NCBI GenBank assembly: GCA_002372775.1
Contig: DFIJ01000032.1
Span: 1 to 7,744 of the forward strand
Direction: 5' to 3'
Origin: Christensenella sp. UBA3700
GTDB taxonomy: Bacteria; Bacillota; Clostridia; Christensenellales; UBA3700
Length of the DNA stretch: 7,744 bases
Shown here piece after piece: positions 1 through 4,537 of this stretch. Both the position numbers and the translations under genes were made by a program. The stretch's first letter is position 1, and each line of letters begins with the position of its first letter. Below the pieces are notes generated by a model, which saw nothing but the letters and a program-made list of their open reading frames with translations, made no database searches and was not told where the DNA came from.

Positions 1-24
1 GTCCACTTGACAGGGAGCAGTTCA
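1..24. mobile_element. Probable terminal inverted repeat of an IS3-family insertion sequence (rest outside window)
   Basis: Read leftward, this stretch runs TGAACTGCTCCC and then TGTCAAGTGGAC, up to the window edge. It begins with the TG dinucleotide typical of IS3-family ends and finishes with a TAGTGGACA-like segment, as IS3 ends do. The outer tip would be the CA at 23-24, with the element extending left beyond position 1. It is about half G+C while the flanking DNA is strongly AT-rich, which fits foreign origin. No transposase sequence is visible, so the family call comes from end-sequence resemblance remembered from IS3/IS150-type elements. Which end of the element this is cannot be told. 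Confidence 0.5.
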
Positions 25-45
25 ACATATGTGAGCCCGTTATTT

Positions 46-1209
46 TTATATTAATACTTCTTTTAAGAAACTTGTTCCTTTCGTATCTTTTTTATCTACA
101 CCAAAATAATCTAATATTGTTGCAGATATATCAGCGAAAGTGTTTCGTGTTTTTAAATCTACACCACTCTTTATATGCTTTCCATATATAAGCATTGGAA
201 CATATTCTCTTGAGTGATCTGTAGATGGAGTTGCAGGATCGCAACCATGATCTGCTGTGATGATTAATATATCATCATCTTTCATTCCCCTTTCAAATTC
301 TTTTAATTGAACATCAAAATCTGTCATAGCAAGAGCATATCCATCTATATCGTTTCTATGTCCATACTTCATATCAAAATCTACTAGATTCACAAAGCAC
401 AAACCTTCAAAATCTCTTTTTTGAATATTAATTGCTACTTCCATTCCTTCATGATTTGAAGAAGTTCTATTACTCTCACTTACACTTTTTCCTGCAAAGA
501 TATCATATATCTTACCAACGGAAATTGTTGCCAAGCCTTCTTCTTTTAATAAATCTAGCATTGTGTTCTTAGGTGGAACTAATGAAAAATCATGACGGTT
601 AGCAGTTCTTGTAAATGGATAATTGCCATTAAATGGTCTTGCTATAACTCTACCCACTGCATGTTCGCCTTGCAAAATCTCTCTTGCAATTTCACAATAT
701 CTATATAATTCTTGAACAGGAACTACATCCTCATGCGCAGCTATTTGGAATACACTATCTGCAGATGTATAAACAATTAAGGCACCACTCTTTATGTGTT
801 CTTCGCCATAATCCTTTATAACTTCTGTTCCTGAATATGGTTTATTACATAAAGTCTTTCTACCTGTCTTATTTTCGAATTGTTCTATTATATCTTTTGG
901 AAATCCATTTGGATAAGTTGGAAATGGTTTTTCAGATACAAGTCCTGCAATTTCCCAATGGCCTATTGTTGTATCCTTACCCATTGATTCTTCTTTTAAT
1001 CTTGCAAAAGAACCTGTTGGTTTATCTATCCCACCACCAACTGTTTCAATATTAAATAGTCCCATATCAATTAGATTAGGACAATTAAAACTCTTATTCT
1101 TTCTTATTACCCCTAGAGTATTACTTCCCTCGTCATGCCATTTATATGCATCTGGCATTTCTCCGCAACCGCAACTATCTAGGACTATAATGAATACTCT
1201 CTTAGACAT
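46..1209 (-). CDS. deoB: Phosphopentomutase DeoB
   Basis: Cytoplasmic, Mn-dependent enzyme that interconverts (deoxy)ribose-1-phosphate and (deoxy)ribose-5-phosphate, linking the nucleoside phosphorylases to DeoC and the pentose phosphate pathway. At 387 aa it has normal length. It belongs to the alkaline-phosphatase superfamily: the N-terminal motif LDSCGCGEMPD carries metal ligand Asp11, and GKDT ends in Thr80, the residue matching the phosphorylated Thr85 of the Bacillus cereus enzyme. By the same alignment, Asp151, Asp279, His284, Asp320, His321 (in ITADHG) and His332 are the remaining metal ligands, so the active site is complete. The start is fixed by the family N-terminus (MSKRVF). The ATG follows the deoD stop by 3 nt. 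No convincing SD lies in front of it (only GAGA touching the ATG), so translational coupling to deoD is likely. It is the last gene of the operon. Confidence 0.97.
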   Translation of the reverse strand: MSKRVFIIVLDSCGCGEMPDAYKWHDEGSNTLGVIRKNKSFNCPNLIDMGLFNIETVGGGIDKPTGSFARLKEESMGKDTTIGHWEIAGLVSEKPFPTYPNGFPKDIIEQFENKTGRKTLCNKPYSGTEVIKDYGEEHIKSGALIVYTSADSVFQIAAHEDVVPVQELYRYCEIAREILQGEHAVGRVIARPFNGNYPFTRTANRHDFSLVPPKNTMLDLLKEEGLATISVGKIYDIFAGKSVSESNRTSSNHEGMEVAINIQKRDFEGLCFVNLVDFDMKYGHRNDIDGYALAMTDFDVQLKEFERGMKDDDILIITADHGCDPATPSTDHSREYVPMLIYGKHIKSGVDLKTRNTFADISATILDYFGVDKKDTKGTSFLKEVLI

Positions 1210-1212
1210 TCT

Positions 1213-1917
1213 CTAAGCCAATTCTAAGGCTATCTCCATCATTTTTGTGAAAGATGTACGTCTTTCTTCGGACGTTGTAATCTCGTCATTTACAAGGCTA
1301 TCACTAACCGTACATATACAAAGAGCCTTTTTATGAGCTCTTGCTGCATTACAATATAAAGCTGCAGATTCCATCTCAACACCTAAAACTCCCATCTTTG
1401 CCCAATCTAAAGTACTATTAGAATCATCATAGAATGTATCTGAAGATAAAATATTTCCTACCTTATAATTAACACCCTTTTCTTCACATAATTCTACAGC
1501 TCTTTTTACTAAATCAAAATCAGCTATTGGAGCAAATGTTCCTGGCAATCTATATTGGGAAGCATAATTACCATTTGTGCAAGCACCCATAGCAATTATT
1601 AAATCTTTAACATGCAAATCTTTATCTAACGAACCACATGAACCAATTCTAATAATTGTTTTAACATCATAGAAATTAAATAGTTCGTAAGAATAAATCC
1701 CAATTGAAGGTTGTCCCATACCAGATCCCATAACAGATACTTTCTTACCTTTATAGAAACCTGTATATCCAAGCATTCCTCTAACAGAATTAATTTGCTT
1801 ACAATCCTCTAAATAAGTCTCTGCAATAAACTTTGCTCTTAATGGATCACCTGGCATCAATACAGTGTCAGCGAAATCTCCCTTTTTTGCTTCAATGTGT
1901 GGTGTAGGTATTGCCAT
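1213..1917 (-). CDS. deoD: Purine-nucleoside phosphorylase, DeoD type
   Basis: Catalyses phosphorolysis of purine (deoxy)ribonucleosides to a free base and (deoxy)ribose-1-phosphate in the cytoplasm; the family is a hexamer. The 234-aa length equals the usual size of the trimeric/hexameric PNP/UDP family. Residues matching the E. coli enzyme are present: His7 (E. coli His4), Gly23, Arg27, Arg46 and Arg90 (in IRIGSCGS) for phosphate and the neighbouring subunit, the ribose-binding EMES at 181-184, and Asp206 in VSDSLV, the residue that protonates the purine. It is therefore DeoD rather than the PupG/trimeric PNP class or uridine phosphorylase. The ATG is preceded by a G-rich SD (GGGGGAG, 1921-1927) with short spacing, and this SD starts at the last base of the deoC stop. 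The stop codon is TAG, 3 nt before deoB. Confidence 0.97.
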   Translation of the reverse strand: MAIPTPHIEAKKGDFADTVLMPGDPLRAKFIAETYLEDCKQINSVRGMLGYTGFYKGKKVSVMGSGMGQPSIGIYSYELFNFYDVKTIIRIGSCGSLDKDLHVKDLIIAMGACTNGNYASQYRLPGTFAPIADFDLVKRAVELCEEKGVNYKVGNILSSDTFYDDSNSTLDWAKMGVLGVEMESAALYCNAARAHKKALCICTVSDSLVNDEITTSEERRTSFTKMMEIALELA

Positions 1918-1926
1918 AAACTCCCC

Positions 1927-2586
1927 CTATTTACTTTCCATTTCTTTTACTATTTTTACTATTCTACTAGTACCAAGTCTAGAAGCACCAAGTTTAATAA
2001 ACTCTTCGGCATCATCAATCGAAGATATTCCACCTGCTGCTTTCATTTTAACATCTGGACCAATATGTTTTGCAAAAAGCTTTATATCATCAAATGTGGC
2101 ACCGGCTTTTGAAAACCCTGTAGATGTCTTAATATAATCAGCTTTAGCTTCAGTTACTAATTCACACATTTTTATCTTTTCATCGTCAGTTAATAAACAT
2201 GTCTCAATAATAACTTTTAATATCTTTTCTCCGCATAGAGACTTTAGTGTCATTATCTCATTTAGAACATATCCATAATTCTTGGCCTTTAATTCGCCAA
2301 TATTAATAACCATATCTATCTCATCAGCACCATTGTTTAGCGCATCTTGAGTTTCTAATGCTTTAATTGCTGTTGTATTATAGCCATTTGGGAAACCAAT
2401 AACAGTACAAATCTTTACTTTATCTTGCACATATTCTTTTGCCCTTTTAACAAATACTGGAGGAATACAAACTGATGCAGTTTTATATTTCATTCCATCA
2501 TCGCAAATAGCTTTTATATCTTCCCAAGTAGCACTTTGAGATAATAATGTATGATCACATTTTCCTAATATTTCCTTAATATCCAT
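1927..2586 (-). CDS. deoC: Deoxyribose-phosphate aldolase DeoC (DERA)
   Basis: Class I aldolase that splits 2-deoxyribose-5-phosphate into glyceraldehyde-3-phosphate and acetaldehyde, the final step that feeds deoxynucleoside sugar into glycolysis. At 219 aa it is the compact Firmicutes form of this TIM-barrel family. The Schiff-base lysine is Lys153 in YIKTSTGF. The second catalytic lysine is Lys182 in MKAAGG, and the proton-relay aspartate is Asp91 in ADEIDMVIN. The IGFPNG loop at 63-68 and the phosphate-binding GGI segment near 185 are also typical. The ATG sits 9 nt after pdp; its SD, AAGG within TAAAGGAT, overlaps the pdp stop codon, so the two genes are tightly coupled. The stop codon is TAG. 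Confidence 0.97.
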   Translation of the reverse strand: MDIKEILGKCDHTLLSQSATWEDIKAICDDGMKYKTASVCIPPVFVKRAKEYVQDKVKICTVIGFPNGYNTTAIKALETQDALNNGADEIDMVINIGELKAKNYGYVLNEIMTLKSLCGEKILKVIIETCLLTDDEKIKMCELVTEAKADYIKTSTGFSKAGATFDDIKLFAKHIGPDVKMKAAGGISSIDDAEEFIKLGASRLGTSRIVKIVKEMESK

Positions 2587-2595
2587 ATTTATCCT

Positions 2596-3897
2596 TTATT
2601 GAACTATTCCTAGCACCAATGGTCTAACTATTGGTGGTTCTTTACATATCTTTGTAGATAATAATAACATATTATTTGCTTCAGCAAGCGAACTTTCGTT
2701 TGATGTATATAATGTTGCTATAACATCGCCTGGATATACATAATCGCCTGTCTTTTTATTAAGCATTATACCTGCTGAATAATCGATATTATCTTCTTTT
2801 CTATTTCTGCCTGCTCCAAGTATTACACTTGCCATTCCATACTTTTCTGTATCAACTTGGCATATAAATCCTTCTTTATCTGCCTTAACTTCTTTTGTAT
2901 ATGGAGCTACGCTAAATTTAGATACATCTTTTATAAAACTGCTATCCCCGCCTTGTGCTTCAACCATCTTTACAAACGTATCAAAAGCACTTCCATTAGC
3001 AATAGCCTCTTTAACTTTTAACTTGCATTCATCGTATGTTCCAACCTTTGCAAGAGAAAGCATATTAGTTGCTAATATAACACATAAATCTTCAAGATCT
3101 TTTGGGCCTTCTCCTTTTAGTGTTTTAACAGCTTCTATTACTTCAAGGGAATTTCCTATTGCATTTCCTAAAGGTCTATCCATATCTGTAATTAAAGCTC
3201 TCATAGCTTTACCAGCACGATTACCAATATCTACCATAGACTTAGCAAGCTTCTTGCTTTCTTCTACCGTCTTACATAAAGCGCCTGAACCGGATTTTAC
3301 ATCAAGAACGATACAATCATCGTCTGCTGCTAATTTCTTGCCCATTATGCTTGATACGATTAGAGGAAGAGAATCTACAGTCGATGTAACATCTCTTAAT
3401 GCATAAAGCTTTTTATCTGCAGGAGCAAGTTCTTTGCTTTGTCCAACAATACATATACCTATATCATTTACAATATCTATAAACTTCTTTTCTTCTATCT
3501 CAGTATTAAAACCAGGAATAGCTTCTAATTTATCTATCGTTCCGCCTGTGTGTCCAAGTCCTCTTCCACTCATTTTTGCAACTTTAACGCCTAATGATGC
3601 AACGATTGGAGCTACTACTAAGCTTGTCTTATCTCCAACACCGCCAGTAGAATGCTTGTCTACTCTTATACCATTAACATTCGAGAAATCTAATCTCTCC
3701 CCTGAATCTCTAATAGCAAAAGTTAAATCGGCAGTTTCTCTGTCATTCATGCCCTTATAAAATATAGCCATTAATAGAGCTGATACTTGATAATCTGGAA
3801 TTTGACCTTCTACATAACCTTTAATAAAGAAATCAATCTCATCCTTTGTCAGTTCTTGTCCGTCTCTCTTTTTACGGATAACATCAACCATTCTCAT
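2596..3897 (-). CDS. pdp: Pyrimidine-nucleoside phosphorylase
   Basis: Phosphorolyses thymidine, deoxyuridine and, in the Bacillus-type enzyme, uridine, giving a pyrimidine base and (deoxy)ribose-1-phosphate. The 433-aa length equals Bacillus Pdp. The family signature SGRGLGHTGGT runs into IDKLE at 110-125. The phosphate-binding KHSTGGVGDK is at 81-90. Arg168, Ser183 and Lys187, pyrimidine-binding positions in the Geobacillus enzyme, are all present. The layout is an N-terminal helical domain (about 1-70), an alpha/beta domain, and a C-terminal domain from about 345. Two in-frame ATGs lie 6 nt apart; the first (3895-3897) is preferred because GAGG at 3906-3909 is 8 nt upstream and Bacillus homologues also begin MRMVD. 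It is the first gene of the operon. It could be named deoA, but the overall match favours the broader-specificity Firmicutes enzyme. Confidence 0.95.
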   Translation of the reverse strand: MRMVDVIRKKRDGQELTKDEIDFFIKGYVEGQIPDYQVSALLMAIFYKGMNDRETADLTFAIRDSGERLDFSNVNGIRVDKHSTGGVGDKTSLVVAPIVASLGVKVAKMSGRGLGHTGGTIDKLEAIPGFNTEIEEKKFIDIVNDIGICIVGQSKELAPADKKLYALRDVTSTVDSLPLIVSSIMGKKLAADDDCIVLDVKSGSGALCKTVEESKKLAKSMVDIGNRAGKAMRALITDMDRPLGNAIGNSLEVIEAVKTLKGEGPKDLEDLCVILATNMLSLAKVGTYDECKLKVKEAIANGSAFDTFVKMVEAQGGDSSFIKDVSKFSVAPYTKEVKADKEGFICQVDTEKYGMASVILGAGRNRKEDNIDYSAGIMLNKKTGDYVYPGDVIATLYTSNESSLAEANNMLLLSTKICKEPPIVRPLVLGIVQ

Positions 3898-3904
3898 AAT
3901 TATT

Positions 3905-3910
3905 CCCTCT
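3905..3910 (-). promoter_or_regulatory. Shine-Dalgarno site of pdp
   Basis: AGAGGG on the minus strand, with its core GAGG ending 8 nt before the ATG at 3897. This spacing favours the first of two close in-frame ATG codons as the pdp start. Confidence 0.7.
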
Positions 3911-3918
3911 TCTTATTT

Positions 3919-3947
3919 ATTATATATTATTTTATATAATATTAAAA
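3919..3947 (-). promoter_or_regulatory. Probable promoter region of the deo operon (exact boxes unclear)
   Basis: The DNA between the palindrome and the pdp SD is almost pure A+T and holds several -10-like hexamers on the minus strand: TATAAT at 3919-3924, TATAAA at 3931-3936 and TAATAT at 3939-3944. The best paired option is TTACGA (3962-3967, inside the palindrome) with 17 bp to TAATAT. None of the possible -35 boxes is strong and the AT content makes chance matches likely. A promoter is expected somewhere here, because the preceding operon is closed by a terminator and the deo genes need their own start. Confidence 0.4.
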
Positions 3948-3976
3948 TATGACTTATTACTTCGTAATATCTCATA
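3948..3976. promoter_or_regulatory. 29-bp imperfect palindrome, candidate operator of the deo operon
   Basis: On the minus strand, half-site TATGAGATATTAC and half-site GTAATAAGTCATA flank a 3-bp centre GAA. Eleven of the 13 positions are complementary, including the inner six (TATTAC/GTAATA) and the outer five (TATGA/TCATA). Beyond a single mismatch, three more bases pair on each side. The site lies 51 bp upstream of the pdp start, at or just upstream of the likely promoter. That placement fits a repressor such as a DeoR-type nucleoside regulator, but no regulator gene is present here and the site does not obviously match a motif I know. If transcribed it could also fold as a hairpin, though no T-run follows that would make it a terminator. 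Confidence 0.5.
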
Positions 3977-4030
3977 ATTTGGCTACATTAAAAACATTTT
4001 ACCAAACAAGCTAGTTTTCTTAAGATTTTT

Positions 4031-4067
4031 TAATATTTATTTCATACTTGATTTCTACAATAAAGGT
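4031..4067 (+). promoter_or_regulatory. Conserved upstream block of small RNA locus 1 (putative promoter)
   Basis: This block and the matching one at 4265-4301 align without gaps at an offset of 234 bp. Shared elements are TAATATT, ATTTCAT, TTGA, and TACA(A/C)T, followed after a short gap by GTGT. From the block through the end of the ACTTTTAGAT box, 48 of 63 positions are identical. TACAAT (4056-4061) could be a -10 box, giving a start near 4068, but no good -35 hexamer lies 16-18 bp upstream. The promoter type is therefore open. Confidence 0.4.
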
Positions 4068-4083
4068 GTAAGAAATAAAGAAA

Positions 4084-4140
4084 ACTTTTAGATGAATTCT
4101 GGTGCTAGGAAGTTGTGCACCTAAGCACCAGAAAGTCTCC
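4084..4140 (+). repeat. Structured repeat unit 1
   Basis: Order: ACTTTTAGAT, then stem TTCTGGTGCT pairing perfectly with AGCACCAGAA, then the apical 12-mer AGTTGTGCACCT (4111-4122), then GTCTCC. In this copy the inner helix is AGG/CCT with an A/A mismatch where units 2 and 3 have a T-A pair. The outer stem differs from the other units but remains fully paired. Confidence 0.8.
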
Positions 4141-4151
4141 AAAGAATAACC

Positions 4152-4180
4152 AAGGTCGTACAATTGTGTACGGCCTTATT
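4152..4180 (+). terminator. Terminator-like hairpin after unit 1
   Basis: An 11-bp stem, AAGGTCGTACA (4152-4162) with TGTACGGCCTT (4167-4177), contains one G-U wobble and closes a 4-nt ATTG loop. The bases that follow are U-rich but interrupted (TTATTACATTTA), so termination would be weaker than at 4444-4471. On the minus strand no T-run follows. It lies 12 nt after the GTCTCC of unit 1. Confidence 0.55.
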
Positions 4181-4192
4181 ACATTTATAAAC

Positions 4193-4245
4193 CACAACAT
4201 ATAGTACTATATATAGATTTATTAAAAGATTTTTACACAACATAT
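4193..4245. repeat. 10-bp direct repeat and 14-bp palindrome between the two small RNA loci
   Basis: CACAACATAT occurs at 4193-4202 and again at 4236-4245, 43 bp apart. The perfect palindrome ATATAGTACTATAT (4199-4212) overlaps the first copy. These lie between the end of small RNA 1 and the conserved upstream block of small RNA 2, where regulator sites would be expected. The DNA is very AT-rich, so chance is a real alternative. Confidence 0.3.
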
Positions 4246-4264
4246 TGATTTTTTTAAAAACTTT

Positions 4265-4301
4265 TAATATTCATTTCATTATTGAGTTTTACACTATAAG
4301 T
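4265..4301 (+). promoter_or_regulatory. Conserved upstream block of small RNA locus 2 (putative promoter)
   Basis: Counterpart of the block at 4031-4067. Here the -10 candidates are TACACT (4290-4295), equivalent to TACAAT in locus 1, or TATAAG (4295-4300), which is not kept in locus 1. TTGAGT (4282-4287) is too close to either to act as a normal -35 box. Conservation in register with locus 1 is the main reason to regard it as functional. Confidence 0.4.
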
Positions 4302-4317
4302 GTGAAGAAAAGGAAAA

Positions 4318-4377
4318 ACTTTTAGATAGCGCTTGGTGCTTGGGTAGTTGTGCACCTTAAAGCACCAACGCGTCTCC
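4318..4377 (+). repeat. Structured repeat unit 2
   Basis: ACTTTTAGAT (4318-4327). Outer stem TTGGTGCTT (4333-4341) with AAGCACCAA (4360-4368), lengthened by GCG/CGC across a bulged C at 4332. Inner helix GGT/ACC, loop AGTTGTGC (4346-4353), and GTCTCC at 4372-4377, which is followed by TTA. Confidence 0.8.
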
Positions 4378-4390
4378 TTACTAAACAAGA

Positions 4391-4443
4391 ACTTTTAGAT
4401 TCCTGGCACAAGGTAGTTGTGCACCTTATGCCAGGATGTCTCC
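4391..4443 (+). repeat. Structured repeat unit 3
   Basis: ACTTTTAGAT (4391-4400) leads directly into the outer stem TCCTGGCA (4401-4408) with TGCCAGGA (4429-4436). A one-by-one internal loop (C4409, A4428) separates it from the 5-bp inner helix AAGGT/ACCTT around the loop AGTTGTGC (4415-4422). GTCTCC is at 4438-4443. This is the cleanest copy of the fold. Confidence 0.8.
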
Positions 4444-4471
4444 AATATCTAGCAAGTCTAGATATTTTTTT
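4444..4471 (+). terminator. Intrinsic terminator of small RNA 2
   Basis: A perfect 9-bp stem, AATATCTAG (4444-4452) with CTAGATATT (4458-4466), closes a CAAGT loop and ends in a run of seven T (4465-4471). The T-run is only on the plus strand, which sets the direction of the RNA gene. It ends 14 bp before the oppositely oriented terminator of glyA. Confidence 0.85.
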
Positions 4472-4485
4472 ATATTCTCAAAGAC

Positions 4486-4519
4486 AAAAAAAATCGACTC
4501 CCCTATTAAGAGGAGCCGA
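4486..4519 (-). terminator. Intrinsic terminator of the hisS-aspS-glyA operon
   Basis: On the minus strand TCGGCTCCTC pairs with GGGGAGTCGA over 10 positions, two of them G-U, around a TTAATA loop, followed by eight T. It starts 18 nt after the glyA stop. It should isolate the downstream deo operon and the small RNA loci from read-through. Confidence 0.92.
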
Positions 4520-4537
4520 CATATAAACAATCAATTA

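Larger units (their letters stand above)
4068..4181 (+). ncRNA. Putative structured small RNA 1 (one repeat unit plus terminator hairpin)
   Basis: A transcript of roughly 115 nt is inferred, lying opposite to all protein genes in the window. It would contain the ACTTTTAGAT box (4084-4093), a perfect 10-bp stem (4097-4106 with 4124-4133) topped by an AGG/CCT inner helix and the AGTTGTGC loop, then GTCTCC (4135-4140), then a terminator-like hairpin. The plus strand is chosen because terminator hairpins follow the units on this strand only. The 5' end is a guess from the conserved upstream block. I do not recognise the family, and no protein of meaningful size is encoded. Confidence 0.55.
4302..4471 (+). 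ncRNA. Putative structured small RNA 2 (two repeat units plus intrinsic terminator)
   Basis: An inferred transcript of about 170 nt on the plus strand holds two tandem units (4318-4377 and 4391-4443), 13 nt apart, and ends at a strong intrinsic terminator whose stem starts directly after the last GTCTCC. Units 2 and 3 share 17 identical bases through the hairpin apex (4343-4359 and 4412-4428), yet their outer stems are unrelated in sequence and still pair, which argues for selection on structure. The 5' end is estimated. No open reading frame is conserved between units, so a coding role is unlikely. Family unknown. Confidence 0.6.

Noticed and set aside
3913..3975. 20-codon reading frame (starting MRYYEV) just upstream of pdp as a leader peptide
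   Set aside because: No SD precedes it, it runs through the palindrome and the AT-rich promoter region, and its residues just follow the base composition.
3981..4010. Catabolite-responsive (cre) site upstream of the deo operon
   Set aside because: The minus-strand GGTAAAATGTTTTTA resembles the cre outline but lacks the central CG and has wrong centre spacing.
4031..4069. Minus-strand promoter TTGTAG with 17 bp to AATATT
   Set aside because: The TTG element is not conserved in the matching block at 4265-4303, whereas the plus-strand elements are.
4092..4124. 10-codon frame inside repeat unit 1 (starting MNSGAR)
   Set aside because: The ATG and frame are absent from units 2 and 3, and no SD is properly placed; the conserved bases are explained by RNA structure.
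4084..4443. CRISPR array or type III toxin-antitoxin RNA repeats
   Set aside because: The units are irregularly spaced with diverged stems, there are only three, and no spacers, cas genes or toxin gene are present.
3898..4537. Riboswitch or T-box leader controlling pdp
   Set aside because: On the minus strand no known aptamer or T-box sequence was recognised, and the terminators after the repeat units work on the plus strand, away from pdp.
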